A stretch of DNA of 64,000 nucleotides from Acridotheres tristis (Eukaryota; Chordata; Aves; Passeriformes; Sturnidae). The stretch is taken from positions 7,513,491-7,577,490 of the forward strand of contig CM072905.1 of the NCBI GenBank assembly GCA_037013685.1, in the 5' to 3' direction. A program made the translations under genes and the position numbers. The notes below the pieces were generated by a model. The model was given only the letters and a program-made list of their open reading frames with translations, searched no databases and was not told the DNA's origin. Shown one piece after another: positions 51,001 through 62,589 of the stretch; position 1 is the first letter of the stretch; each line of letters opens with the position of its first letter.

Positions 51001-53720
51001 CAGCTTTGCAGTGTGATGGGAGCCAAGCGCTTTGACGTCACCTGCCAGGATGTGGTGAAGCGCCCCGTGCTGCTTGGTTGACTCAGGATGACAATCCTGC
51101 CCGGCACCGACCGATGCACAATGGGGCTGTGGGAAGGAGTGGCTGTGGCTGCCCGGCACCGGCGGTGGCAGCAGAGCCGGCCAAGCCTGGGTGCGCTCCC
51201 TCGCCATCGTGACATTCACAAATATGACGTTTCTGGTCCAAGGCCATCCCTCACTTCCGGAAGATAACGCTGTGTTGTGAGTGTTGTGAGCACACACTCC
51301 AGCCTTATCTTCAGCAAATACTCCCAGGGCCCGATAGAGATATTTGAGGGAGCCAAAACAGCAACAAGAACCCGTTCTTGCTCCATCTCACCATGAAGGG
51401 CTGAGCTCTAGAAGCATCTTGCCCTGGTGCAGAGCAGGAGTGGCACATTGAGGCTGGGCAGAGCAATGTTCATCCCATCTGCCCTAATAATAAAGCCACG
51501 AGTGCAGCCAGCAGTTCACCAATGGGGTTTGGGAGAGATGGACGGGCAGGCAGTGGGACAGGGCTATGCCCAGCCAAGCCCCAGGGGATTTGGCTCCCTC
51601 CATCCCTACTCTGCAAGGAACAGGGGATTTGCTCCCTTCCATAGGGCCACCAGCTTTGTGCAGAACTGGAGGGGGACTTGGCATTGCTGTGGGGATCTGG
51701 TCTTGGGGTGAGCTGGCCCTGACAGCAGCCATCACTCATCAGAGGATCAGCTCCCCCTGTACCTCCACATGGAGACACTGCTCATACCAAAAACCTCCTG
51801 CTGAAACTGAGTCACCTGCACCCACAGGTGAGGACCCTGACCCTCCTGTCCCCACTGGCAGAGCAGGAAATGAGTGCTGTGATGGCACCTCAGCCATGTG
51901 AAATATCCAGCCCAGTTCCAGCTCTGGACTCAGCTGCACATCCAGCAGCAGAACAGCACCAATTCCTGCTGGGACACAGCTCTGTTGGGATGGGCAGCAC
52001 TCATGGGGTGCCGTGTTTGTAAACACAGGGAATCAAAGCCAACAGACTGCACTCTGGTTTGGGTTTAGCTTTAGGGGTGTAATTAAAGCCAAGAGGAGGG
52101 TCCAGGAGAACTTTGGAGCACAGATCAGTTCTGTGTTACCTCACCCTGCACCCCTCTCCATGGCTGGACAAGCTGATCCTTGCTGCCCTCAGTCAAGGGG
52201 CTGGAGCCTGGGCTGGCTTTGGGACTGCAGCAGGTCCAGGCAGGGTTTTCCTGACATGTGGTGGGGGAACCTGCTCCCTGCTTCCACCCCATGGGTTTTC
52301 TCCACACCCTGCTCTCGCTGGGCCATAGACTCTGTGCCAGGGCGCGGCTGGTTTCCATTCCCAGCTCCGGTGTGGTCCATGAGCACGTTCCTCTGCCCTC
52401 ATGGGCCCATTTCCCCTCTCATGGACATCAAGCTCTTTGTGGGGAGTTGCTCCAAAGCCCAGCCGTGATTGCCCCGGGCAGTCCCGGGTATCGCTGCCGC
52501 TGGCACCGCTGCACACCCGGCACGGCCAGGGTGGAGAGAGCCAACAGCCAGCCCGGGCTGCTGCAGATACTCCTGATCCACCGGCCCGGCAGGAGAGGGG
52601 ACCTCTGCCTTTGGCACGATGGGATGGGGCAAGGAGAGCTCCCAGCTGGGGAAGAGAGAAGGTCTGAACCCCAGGGCAGCTCAGCCGGCTGCATCCTCAG
52701 CAAATCCCGCTGCAAATGTCACCCTGTACAGGACCGGCTCCGGTCCCCACAGCATCCCCCATTCCCGGGCAGCGCCCAGGCTGATGGGCTCTGTCACACC
52801 CAAAAGCACCCAGGAGGAGGTGGGGGACACCCACAGCGCTCTCCTGGCCCAGCACCTGATGCTCGCAGGGGACAGGGCAGCTGTCCCGCAGCCCAAGCGC
52901 TGTGCGGGTTCCTTCCCCGCCCGCTCATCCGCACCCGGCGGGGCTCCCCGGGACACCCCAGCTGGTCACGGGGGAGGCTCGGGAAGGGGCTTCGGGAGGT
53001 TGGGAGGATGCAGGGAAGGCAGACCAAGGGGGAACTGCAAATTGCTGGAGTTTAGAAAACGATGCAGCCCTGAGTGGGTGAGCGGTGTGGGCAGCCCGGG
53101 GGATCCGAGAGCGGGGCAGCCGTGTCCTGCGTCTGCAAGGGGGCCCCGGTGCAGCTCCATGGGGGCCAAAGCTCCCCCAGGACAATCGGCCGGCTCCGAT
53201 CCCGCAGCAGCCCGGCGGGAACACGCGGCGGCTCCGACCGGCACATGAAGCGAGTTGGACCCTCACCCTCAGCCGTCCCTGCACCCAGCAATGGTTTCTT
53301 TGCGCTGTGATGCGCTGATCCCACCCTGGAGATCCCCCATGGCCTCGGGGTCCCGCTCTGGGTACCCCTGGGCTCGGCTGGTGGCCGCGGGCAGGAGCCG
53401 GTGGCCAGGACTCCTCAGAGCAGAGACCGATGCCAGCATGTTTTCCAAACTGGCCGGGGGCAGAGCTGGGATCACCTGCCCTAAGGGGCCCACGCTGAGA
53501 CCCCGATTCCCCCTCCCCATCCCAGCGCACGGCACCTCGTGTTGGATTTACGGATCCCTGCCTCCCACCCCTCTCCCATTCCCGTCCCCCCTTACCTGGC
53601 TATGATCCTCTGGCCGGTGGGCGCCTCCACCGTAGCGTGGTAGTGACTGTAGAGGAGCAGGGAGGATGTTAAACCTGCCAGCAGCAAAAGGCAGAGCCTT
53701 TTCCAGTGCGGGGACCCCAT
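44890..53720 (-). CDS. ST6GALNAC2: ST6GALNAC2, alpha-N-acetylgalactosaminide alpha-2,6-sialyltransferase 2 (complete, 9 coding exons)
   Basis: This enzyme transfers sialic acid from CMP-Neu5Ac in alpha-2,6 linkage to GalNAc of O-glycans, such as the core 1 disaccharide, in the Golgi lumen. Coding exons in transcript order are 53596-53720, 48277-48334, 47478-47652, 46594-46759, 46372-46510, 46105-46208, 45870-45953, 45245-45344 and 44890-45057. All junctions are GT-AG and keep phase, giving 372 residues (human about 374). Residues 9-24 form the type II signal anchor. Sialylmotif L runs from about Cys146 to 192 ([11 protein letters not shown], then [10 protein letters not shown]). Motif S is about 301-323 with Cys315, motif III is HYYE at 334-337, and motif VS is His349-x4-Glu354. 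N-glycosylation sequons NAS and NGS lie in exon 4. ST6GALNAC1 is the next gene upstream, its tandem paralogue. Nothing looks broken. Confidence 0.95.
45245..45344 (-). CDS. ST6GALNAC2: ST6GALNAC2 coding exon 8
   Basis: It has 100 bp: one base completing Arg284, then residues 285-317 ([20 protein letters not shown] and on to LHTCDQ). It carries most of sialylmotif S and its cysteine, which in this family pairs with a motif L cysteine. The matching ST6GALNAC1 exon at 63143-63242 is also exactly 100 bp. Confidence 0.96.
45870..45953 (-). CDS. ST6GALNAC2: ST6GALNAC2 coding exon 7
   Basis: It has 84 bp and encodes [20 protein letters not shown] and the following residues to Ala283, with split codons at both ends (Gln256 and Arg284). 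The donor is GTGAGT. This matches the YFGPEAS block known in the family. Confidence 0.95.
46105..46208 (-). CDS. ST6GALNAC2: ST6GALNAC2 coding exon 6
   Basis: It has 104 bp and encodes residues 222-255 ([20 protein letters not shown] and on to SDKGD) plus two bases. It is phase 0 at the start and phase 2 at the end, with donor GTGAGT. Confidence 0.95.
46372..46510 (-). CDS. ST6GALNAC2: ST6GALNAC2 coding exon 5
   Basis: It has 139 bp and encodes residues 176-221, including [20 protein letters not shown], the second half of sialylmotif L, which contributes to CMP-sialic acid binding. The donor is AAG|GTGAGA. Confidence 0.96.
46594..46759 (-). CDS. ST6GALNAC2: ST6GALNAC2 coding exon 4
   Basis: It has 166 bp and encodes residues 121-174 with split codons for Val120 and Arg175. 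It contains the first half of sialylmotif L ([20 protein letters not shown], then the IDSHDLVF segment) and two N-glycosylation sequons. It is preceded by the acceptor ATTCCAG. Confidence 0.96.
47478..47652 (-). CDS. ST6GALNAC2: ST6GALNAC2 coding exon 3
   Basis: It has 175 bp and encodes residues 62-119, including [20 protein letters not shown] and [10 protein letters not shown], the linker into the catalytic domain. The 5' border (acceptor CCCTCTCAG) was chosen because it gives phase 0, matching the end of exon 2, and retains a cysteine (Cys65) conserved with human. It ends one base into Val120. Confidence 0.92.
48277..48334 (-). CDS. ST6GALNAC2: ST6GALNAC2 coding exon 2 (stem region)
   Basis: It has 58 bp: one base completing Ser42, then [19 protein letters not shown] (residues 43-61), ending CAG|GTAATC in phase 0. 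This is the membrane-proximal stem, variable across vertebrates, so similarity alone would not identify it. The evidence is that both phases fit exons 1 and 3 exactly and that splice signals are present. It is the least certain exon of the gene. Confidence 0.75.
48335..53595 (-). other. ST6GALNAC2: ST6GALNAC2 intron 1
   Basis: A 5.3 kb intron lies between the signal-anchor exon and the stem exon. It is GC-rich, especially from about 52480 to 53595, which gives many open frames on both strands (up to 265 codons at 52258-53055). None matches a family I know, and they overlap each other in several frames. No repeat is recognised. Confidence 0.6.
53596..53720 (-). CDS. ST6GALNAC2: ST6GALNAC2 coding exon 1 (cytoplasmic tail and signal anchor)
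   Basis: It has 125 bp: 41 codons plus two bases, [20 protein letters not shown] followed by [22 protein letters not shown] short basic tail precedes a hydrophobic stretch at residues 9-24, the type II Golgi anchor. The frame remains open to an ATG at 53978, but that would put about 86 residues before the anchor, so the MGSPHW start is preferred. The donor is CAG|GTAAGG. Confidence 0.92.
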
Positions 53721-54130
53721 CCCGAGCAATTCAGCCACTGGAGCCGCGCAGGCGAGCGGGAGCGTGTCCAGCCCCGGGCACACAAACTTGCCGGCCCCTC
53801 TGCCCTCCCAGCCCGGTGGGCGCGGACACCGCTGTGGGCTGGCTCCGTCCTGCCCCGGGTGCCCAGCCGCACTTCGGAGCAGGCTGGGATATTCCTCCGG
53901 AGCAGTGGGAGGGAGGGTGTAAGCCGGAGGGAGGAGGCACCAGGCTGACTGGTTCAGACTTGCTGAGAAAAAAAGCACTTTTGAGCTGCTTTTTCTCCGA
54001 GCTGGGGATTAAACATTTACCCAGACCAGAAGGGAACTGAGATTTTCTTTTTTGCTTTTTGTTTTTTATTTATTTTTTTTTTTACCTCCTTTTCATACCA
54101 CCCACTCACGGCTCATAAACAGAGTTCCTC

Positions 54131-54140
54131 TTTTTATAAC
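54131..54140 (-). promoter_or_regulatory. ST6GALNAC2: Candidate TATA box upstream of ST6GALNAC2
   Basis: The minus strand reads GTTATAAAAAGAGG, a good TATA match about 410 bp upstream of the start codon. It would imply a start site near 54105 and a 5' UTR of about 385 bp in one exon. The GC-rich DNA from 53600 to 53900 offers a TATA-less alternative. Confidence 0.35.
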
Positions 54141-56540
54141 TTTCTTGTCCGACTCAAACACGTGCGTATTTGGGCTGCACCCACACGGACACCCGGCAGC
54201 CCCACGGTGCCGAGCGTGTCCGCGGGCACTTGCCGGTTATTTTGTGCTTATCAGAAACTGCTTATCAGGTTCTGAAGTCGGGACCTTGGGGTCTCCGATA
54301 GCAGCACTCTGTGACGCACCCGCAGCCACCCGGTGAACCCGGCAGGAGGGCGCAAATGTGGGGGAAAAGGGAAGAAGGGGGGACAGTGGTGGGGTGCTGT
54401 CCCTAAGGAAGAGGGGGAACAAGGTTGGGGTGCTGCCCCCGGGTCCCCGGCCACGTTTTGGCTGAATGGATCGTGTGCATTTGCAGCAAACAAAACCTTT
54501 CGGGGTTTTGTGGCAAGCTCGACAAAGAGTTTGGGTTGGAGGAAAGGAGAAAAGGGTTTGGGGGAAATTTTGCATGAATTATTTTGGTATTTTCAGAGAG
54601 GATGTGCTCCAGTTTCTTTTTTGAAAGACTATCTAGGCGTTATTTTAGTTCAACTCCGAAAGAACCAGCCTGTGAACTGAAGGATATGCATACCAAAATG
54701 TTTGTTGCAGCGGGGGAAGGGACTCAGCAGGCAAACAAGCATTTTCAGTTGAACTATTGGGAATTTTGGGGGTTGGATTTTTAGGAAGTCAACCAGACTC
54801 AGGGAGCAGCACGATGGTGAGCCCTGCTCCATCCAAACCCTGTGCCCATGGCTCCTTGAGCACTCATGTGTTGTTCCAAGCTGTCACACACCTTTAGTCC
54901 CTCCTCAAATACCCTCTTTCATTATTCAGCCCCAAAACCTGGGGCAAAACCCCATCCCTGTTCCTGAGTCCTGCTGTGGCTGCATTTTCTCCAACACTCA
55001 TTCATCCCCTCAGATCCAACCACTCCCCACTTCCTTTCCAGCCTGCCCAGACAGGTTCAAAGAAAGATAAAAGCAAAACACATTTAAACAGGAGTTTGCT
55101 TCAATCTCCACTTGCTTCCATTACTACAGATGCCTCCATTGCCAGCCCTGGTCCTCTGGGGAATTTTGGCTGTGTGGGGATGGCACCACGTTGGCATCCA
55201 CCAAGTGCCCAGGCTGTGGTGTGAACATGGGAGCAGCTCTGTGCCCGAGGCTGGCAGTGATGTCACTGCTGGCCTTGTCCCACTGGGAGTGGACACTGGA
55301 CCTGGGACCCTACAAAGAGATGCTGACCAGGCTGATTTTAAAGCAAACTTGCAGGGAACCCTCCCTGCTGTTGCACAGGGGAGCTGTGGCAGGAAGGTTG
55401 GCTGGGCACGAGTTGTTTCAGGGAAGGAGAGAACTGGCAAGAAGCTGAAAGGACAGGACAGACCACGACCACATGGACACACAGGGATGAAATCAAGCTT
55501 AAAGCCCAGCTGGAGCTAAAGCTGCACAAGGATGGGCAGGAAGAGGGGGTCCCATGTACCCCAGTAGTAAAAAACAGCTCAGAGAAATAGGGGTGCATGG
55601 ATGGAGGGATTTGATGCTTTTTGCCTCTATCACTAAAGCTGCTCCCAGCCCTCAGGGGGACAGGCATTTTCTGGACGATTCAGAGCCAGCAGAGCGTGGT
55701 TCAGTCTGGGGTCCTGCTCAGAGGTCTGCCAGCCTGAGCTGTCCCCACCTGGTGTGACTCAGGATTGGCCTTGCTCACTCTGACCTGCTGGATTCAATCC
55801 CTGCAATCCAGTGCCTTGGCTCATGTGCTCTTGATTCTGGCCCTTCATTAACCACAGCTAATTATTACCAACTGCTCAAGTAAGTCACAAGGGACATAGC
55901 AAGGCTTGGCTCCAGATGGATGACCAATGGTCCAGAGGAAGTGACCTGGGGAGAGTCAGGGATTTGCCATTTGGAAACATTTATGGCCCAATCATGCAAA
56001 TGCTGGTGGAGTGGCAGCTTCAAGGGCTGGAGGAGCTGGTTTCTTCACATTTCTCTGTTTCCATGATATATGGCTTTCTACTGTTGGTTTTATTTTCAGC
56101 AGGGTGAAAATGATATGCACAGTTCTTCATCTGCTCCACTTGTTTTGTGCTACAATGCATTTTGGACTATGCCCCAAAATTAAGTGGTACTTAATTTAGA
56201 AGTTAAATAAGTGTGAAAAACCTCTTAGGATGGTAGTTGCCAAATAAAGATTAGGAAAAGAACATAAAAGAAATTACAATAGAAACCAGCAAGTATCATT
56301 TTTAGCCTGGGCCTTTTATTCCAGTGATTACTTCTTGGAAACAGAACCCAATCCCTCCCCATGGCTAGAGAGCACAAGAGGAGAATAAACATATTTTGCA
56401 CCAGCTGGCTGCCAGCCACAGGTTGGTGGAGGAAAATCTCATGGTCTTTGCCATGATGAAGTGTGCAGGTGGGAGAACGAGATCTCCAAAAATCCCCTGG
56501 AGGATTTATATACCCAAATTCATTCAGCACGGGGCAGAGG

Positions 56541-56660
56541 TATATTTAAGCAAGTGCCAACAATCTGCTCACAGAGCAGGTCGCAGAGCCGCAGAGCCTG
56601 GCGGCCGGAGCGGGTGGCTGTGTCACCCCCCAGACCGCGGGGCCATATGGCTGCCTGCGG
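56541..56660 (+). promoter_or_regulatory. Orphan TATA-like element with a downstream CpG pocket
   Basis: TATATTTAAG at 56541-56550 is followed by a CpG-rich stretch ('ggcggccggagcgggtggct' near 56601). The arrangement resembles a core promoter pointing right, but no gene is visible downstream before ST6GALNAC1, which is on the other strand. It could be a non-coding transcript start, an enhancer or chance. Confidence 0.25.
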
Positions 56661-57011
56661 AGGCACGGCCATGGCAGCATGAAAAATTCATCAGCAGATG
56701 TCCCGGGAGGCTGACACACGGCCCCTGCCTGCTGGGGCGGGGAGGGCAGCGGGAGCAGCTCAGCCACAGCTCCTCTTGCCAGGCTCCCTGCCCGGGGCAA
56801 ACGGGGCCAGGCAAAGCGCCTGCTGAGAGAGCTCCCTGGCACTCTGCTCGGCTTTGTGCTGGATTTGTAGGTTACTACAACCCAAGTCAGGAGAAGTGGC
56901 CACGTGGAGGATGCCTGGAGATGATGGGGGTGGCAGCAGTGCCGTGGCTGCGGGACCAGAGATGCTCAGGGCTGTGCTCTGCCCTTCTCTGCCCTGCCCA
57001 CACCCCCGCGC

Positions 57012-57455
57012 TGCAGGTGGGGAAAGGGGCTTGGGAGTGCAGCAAAACTGCTCAGAGAAGGGCAATGAGGCTGATGAAAGGTATGGAATGTCATTCCTAT
57101 GAGGGAGCTGGAGTTGTTTAACCTGGAGAAGAAGAGGTCACCACTCACGACAACTCTGACAGTTGGGTGTAGCCAGGTCGGGCTCTTTTCCCCAGCAACC
57201 AGTGACAGGATGAGAGAACACAGTCCTGTGCCAGGGGAGGTCTAGGTTGAACATCAGGAGGAATTTCTTCCCAGAAAGGGTTGTCAGGCATTGGAATGGG
57301 CTGCCCAGGGAGGCGCTGGAGTCACTGTCCCCGAAGGTGTTTAAGGAAAGGCTGTATGTGACACAGTGTCTAGTTAACAAGCTGCTCAATCCAAGGCTGG
57401 AATCAACGACCTCAGAGGCCTTTTCCAACCCGATGGATTTGGTGACTCTCTGATC
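57012..57455 (+). mobile_element. CR1 LINE 3' region
   Basis: The plus strand carries the diagnostic CR1 phrases 'ctggagaagaagaggtcacc', 'aacatcaggaggaatttctt', 'ggaatgggctgcccagggag' and 'gtgtttaaggaaaggctg', ending near 'ggatttggtgactctctgat'. It is longer and better preserved than the other two copies. The 3' end differs from the ATTCTATG type at 22414, so it belongs to another CR1 subfamily. The left border is approximate. Confidence 0.92.
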
Positions 57456-60400
57456 TTTGTGCCAGTGTGGCAGGATGTGGCCCGTCAGGAAAACACACCC
57501 TATAGTCCCTTCCTGCTCTTCCCCAAAGCAGGAAGGTTGTTGGGACAAGCCATTGGCTGAAGTGGCAGGTCGGGACCTCACGAGCAGTGACAGGATGTGG
57601 CTTAGGCTGGCTCATGTTGGCTCGCTCCCCGTGGCCCTGCTGGCCCAGCCTGGCTCTTATCGCAGGTGCCTGCACACGGCAGAGCCCTTGGCCAGCCCTG
57701 GACCGCTGACCTGGGCTCAGATAAGCCAAACACACAGTTCAAAGGCCGTCCCCTCTCCAGTGCCATGAGGCAACCTGGGAGGCTCTGAGCTATGCCTGGA
57801 GGGGTGCAGAGCTGGGAAACACCTCTGAGAAATTTGGGTGACGATGCAAACCACTGCTTTCCCCCTTCTTGTCAGCTCTGGACCAGAGAGAGATGTGGGC
57901 TGATCCTGCCCTGCTCTTGGCAGAACAAACAGTCCCCGAGGTCTGCTCAAAGCCACACATCCCTGGGGTCAGGCCAGGCTCTGTCCCCAAAGCTGGGGAG
58001 AGGGGACACCATGTTTGAGTGTGGTTGGGAGACCCAGCCCCTTGTCCACCCACCTGTATGGTGCCATTGGACACTGTGGCTGCCGTGGGAGGGATGGAGG
58101 GAGCCTTGGGACATCCCTAGGACTCAGAAAGTGTCTTTCTAGAACTGGCCACTCCAAGGGATGGCCAGGCCAAGCTGGGAAAGCTCTGCAGCATCCAAGG
58201 TCCTGTTGCTCAGCCTGGCAGAGGAGCCCTGCTGCACCCCCTGAAGCTGTTTACCTGCAGGGCCCTGCTCCAGCACCTGGAGGTGAGGGCTCCTGGCAGG
58301 TCAGCTGGTGCTTTTTGCACAACAAAGCCATGGGCTGCTCCTTTATCTTGTTCTCCCTCCCCTATTATCAATAGTTTTTCTGGTTCAACTGGATTTACCT
58401 GCTACCACATCCCCAAGAAAGGGAGAAGGTCCACATAGAGGAGGCAAGGAGGGGAAACCTCCCACCCTCTGCCCCCAAGGCCTGCCCCAAACCTCTTAGC
58501 AACTGAGGAACAGTAACAGTACCTGCTAAGTTCCCAACACAGAGCTTTTTGTGCTGACCTGGAGCAGGCACATAGCTCTGCCACACTCCCACTGCATCCA
58601 GCCAGCCACAGAAGCTCAAGAGTAACACATCCAGAGGGAAGCTTCGTGTTTTTATTCAGCTCTGACTGCTCTGTGCCTCAGTTCCTTGCCTGGGAAGGAA
58701 AGAGACAGGAGTGACAATATGGATGTGCCCCAATGGCACAAGGCTGCTTTGGAGCTGTGTGTGGGACATACAGTGACTGCCTCCAGCACCTGGTGGGGTT
58801 TGGGGCTGGCTGTCACCTGTCAAACCCCAGGACACGCTGCAGAGCCCACCTTGTCCCTGCTCCTGGTGAGGCCAAACCCAGAGAGGATCCAGAGAGCAGG
58901 GCTGCACTGACCAGGAGCAGGGATGAGATGGGCTCTGCACCACTCACTTGTCCCCAAGATGCACCCCTGTCCCCCAGCAAGACAATGTCTGCTTCCCCCT
59001 GCTCCATCTGCAGTCCAGGAGCTGTGTGAACACACAGGACAGGATGGGCTCTGCTTCTGCCATACAGGTGAGCAGGCACACTGAGAGAGGGAAGAGGTGG
59101 AAATGAAGCAAAAAGTTTGAAGCCCTGCCAAGAAGGTGACACCATGAGAGTTTCTGGGTGGTTTTGGTTTCTGCAATCTGGTGGGAAATATTTAAAGGCT
59201 GTTAACTCTTGAGGAACCCCAGGAGGAGTCTGGCACAGCTGTAATAACAGTTCATGGTACACTCCAAGAGCTTTTGAAGAAAGCAGGGCTGACAAAACAT
59301 GACATGCTGAGGCACAGTGGTGTATTTATCCCCCAAATCAAATTTCCTTGTTTAAATCCTGCAGCCCCCAGAGCTCCTGGCTAGCACTGGGGAATCCACT
59401 GGTCCCTGGCACTGGGTATTGTGTCTGTGCAGGAGGAGGAGTTGCTGTATCTGAGCATCCCTCAGGATGTCAGACCTGATCCCACCATCAGCTCCACGCC
59501 ACGCTGCAGGAGCCAAGGTCACACCTTCGCACACACCTTGTGACTGCAAGGTACCAAACCTCTGCTCCCTGTGTCCCTACACACCCCAGGGAGCCCCCAG
59601 GCCATAAATGGGAGGCAGCTGCAGGGCTGTGCCCAGCACCAGGACACGGTGGCACACCAGGATGTGCCAGACCTGGCACAAAGACAGATCCCTGAACAGG
59701 AGCTGCCACCTGGAGGCACGGGGACACTCTTGATAGTGTGCCAGCCACAGAGACCTGGATTTTGGGATGGCACTGAGCAGGATGGAGCTACTACAGCACA
59801 GCCCAGCAGGGCTGCTTTCACCCTGGGACACCCGCTCTGCTGGGAGCTTGCCCAGCCCTGAATCCCGGCTCTTGCCAACGGTGCCCCAGCTGTAGCTGCT
59901 CTCTGCAGGCTTTGTTCCATTAGTTTGTGCCAGGCTGGAAGTTGGCCAGGAAATGCCACCTCCAACCCTGCTCAGCTTCCTGTGGCCACTGTGGCCACGA
60001 TGCCACAAGATCAGGTGGCTCTGGTGAGGCACAGCTGGACTCGTGCTGCAGGGGATGTGTCCCAGTGTGTGTCACACCTCAGCCAGCCCACAGTGGGATG
60101 GGATGCCTTGGGGCAGGGGCCAGGAGCAAAGTGAGGGTGTGAGGGGGACCACCAGGTCAGAGTTGCTTTCCTGGGATCAGGAAGGATGTGGTTTGAGCTC
60201 GCTGGGAAACTCCACACCACAGCAAAGGCCCTTTTCTAGCCAAGATTATCCCTGATAACATTAAACTTAGTCAGCTGTGTTGAGAGATAAGCCTGGAGGG
60301 AACAGGCTCTGGGGAAAGCCTCCTGGGAAGTTTCCTTCCTCTGTCTCTGGGAAGCCTCGGCACTGGGGAAAAGCATGGGCTGGGGGCTGCCAGCCCATCC

Positions 60401-61610
60401 CCAAAGCCCCCTCACCCACTGGGGAACCCTTGCTCAGTGGGACTCAGCCCCCTCCTGCTTCCCAAAGGACGGAGGAACAAAAGAGGAGAGGGGGAAGGGA
60501 AAGGTCTAAGAGAAACTTCTTCCAACTTCTGGGGAAGAGAAAAGCCCTATTCAGGCAGGAAGAATACCCGGTGGAGCCGGTCACTAAGCAACCCACAGCA
60601 ATGTGCCTGAGGGACAGGGAAGGAACAAAACTGCTTCACTGCCCACCCACAGCCCATCAGGGACAGCCTGCAGAGCCTGGGGACAGGGGACACCACCAGG
60701 GCCACCTAGGGATGGGGTGCACAGCCACCACGAGGGGCTGAGGCATCCAGCAGGTCCAGAGCTCCTGGGTGCAGGAGTTTCTCCGCAGGTTGGTGGCCAG
60801 CCTCACTCAGGCTTCCCTGTTTGCTGCTCAGGAAGGATTTCTGGTCTGCTACAAAGCCCGTGGCTCCCTGTGGACCATCATTGCCCACAGAGGCACTGTG
60901 CATTTTGGACAACTCCCTGCTCCCTGGGCACAGCAGCCAGGCACCCAGAGAAGCTGAATTCTGCATTTAGATTCTCAGTGTGGGAGGTTGGTTGTCCTTC
61001 ACAAACAAGCTCAGTGAGACAAGAGAAACTGCCTGGCCTCTCTGCAGCACAAGGAAAAAGGGAAAAAGGATATCAAGCCTGATTTCCAAATCCTGCTGAC
61101 AGTCCCAGCTGAAATGCCTTCTTTGGACCCCAGGGAGTCCCTGGAGATGCTGCTACGCCCAATAGAAATGGTGCAGAAATGGAAAAACACTCACAACCAA
61201 AGCAGGTCCAGTGAGTGTGCAGCTGGTTAACCCCAGGGAGATGCACTGGACCTGCTGGGACACTGGAAGTGGCTTTTTGCCTCCATAGTGTCATGGGGGA
61301 AACATCCAGCCCTTCATGCATCTGCCTTGAGCATCTGATATACTTGGAGAGAAGTTGCTGGGACAAGGACAAACTTGCAGTGTTCATCCACTTCCTCAGG
61401 GAGGTGTTTGGCTGGTGCTGATCCCTGTCCTGCAAGGTGAACAGGGATAGGCTCAGGTGTGTCCACACAAGCTGCAGAGCTTCTCCAGGTGGAGGTAATC
61501 TCACTTACTCTCAGTCCTTTCCTGGTTTTGCCATCTGCTGTATCTCAGCCTTTAAAGCATCAGTTCTGAGGCACTAAACAATCACAACCCACAGGGCTGC
61601 ATGAAAGATC

Positions 61611-62589
61611 AGCTTGGCCAAAGTAGGGCCATTTATTTCGCTTACAAAACCCCTTCCAGGAGACCAACAAATTCCAGGTTTGCTGGCTGCAGCTGGGCCC
61701 CTCCCAGCATCATGGGGAACAGGCACTTCAGCCAGCTGCAAGGACAGACAGCATCCATCCCTGCACTTGGAGAGCTCCCACCTCTTCTGGCAACAGGACA
61801 AACACAGTGCTCAGGGCACAGCTGGGAGCCAAGCACAACGAAGTCCAGCTATGCAAAGACTTGGCACATCAGGTCCATGCCACAAAATTCACATTTTGTG
61901 CAGCCAGGGGAGCCCTGGGGCAAGAGGTACCAGGTACAGAAGGTCTCTTGCACCATGGAGAGCCCTTGAGTTGATGGCAGTGCTCCTCTAGGAGTGTCAT
62001 AGCAAAGCCACACTGGGGAGCAGATGTGAAACTCATTCTCTCTCAAATTAGTCACCTGGAAGTGTCCAGTCCATCCTTTTTATCTGCAGAGAGCAGAGTG
62101 AGTGCAACCCCCACCCCAGAATTAAATCAACCTGAAACAGGATCCACTCCCACTCCTCAGGGAGTTTGTTTAGACAATACTCAGCTCCAAAATGGGCATT
62201 GCTAAAGGAGAGGATGCACCCAGAAGAGAAGTGGCCCCAGCCTAAGGAGCACCTCATTGCAAAGAGAAAAAGCCTGGATTACACAAAGGACACGGGACCA
62301 TGTCCACCCTGGATTCTGCTCTCTTAATACCCACGTCTGCAACAACCAGAAAGAGTCCTGCAGCACAGCCACGTGGGACTTTGTTGGCATGCTGCATTTT
62401 CTCATTGGTCTCTGGGTCTGCAGCATTCACACATTTGTTGAAGTGTTCTGAAATAACAGAGGTGCTGAAGGAGGGAAATGTCTTTGTGGGGATGAAATGT
62501 GCCCAGCAGTCCCGAACAAATGGCTCTGGTGATCTTCTCTTCACAGTGAGGTATTGTTCAGATTGCCCAGGCAACGACCCTTGCCACAG
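61611..62589 (-). other. ST6GALNAC1: ST6GALNAC1 3' UTR (inferred)
   Basis: This is the DNA after the ST6GALNAC1 stop codon in transcript direction, up to the first AATAAA on the minus strand (61632-61637). That gives a 3' UTR of about 970 nt, a normal length. No coding similarity is seen inside it. The end point rests on the polyadenylation signal only. Confidence 0.5.
61632..61637 (-). terminator. ST6GALNAC1: Candidate polyadenylation signal of ST6GALNAC1
   Basis: The minus strand reads AATAAA (plus strand TTTATT), the first canonical signal after the ST6GALNAC1 stop codon. Use of this site is inferred. Confidence 0.5.

Larger units (their letters stand above)
53721..61610. other. Spacer between ST6GALNAC1 3' end and ST6GALNAC2 5' end
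   Basis: The left end is ST6GALNAC2 upstream and promoter DNA; the right end approaches the ST6GALNAC1 3' UTR. I recognise a CR1 copy at about 57012-57455 and a TATA-plus-CpG pocket at about 56500-56680. No coding exon is supported. The longest frame, 241 codons at 56396-57121, runs partly into CR1 sequence and has no known domain. Confidence 0.6.

Noticed and set aside
52258..53055. 265-codon plus-strand frame and other overlapping frames
   Set aside because: It lies in the GC-rich part of ST6GALNAC2 intron 1, shows no domain, and has several mutually exclusive frames open.
56396..57121. 241-codon plus-strand frame upstream of and into CR1
   Set aside because: Its 3' part is CR1 3' non-coding sequence and the rest has no recognisable domain.
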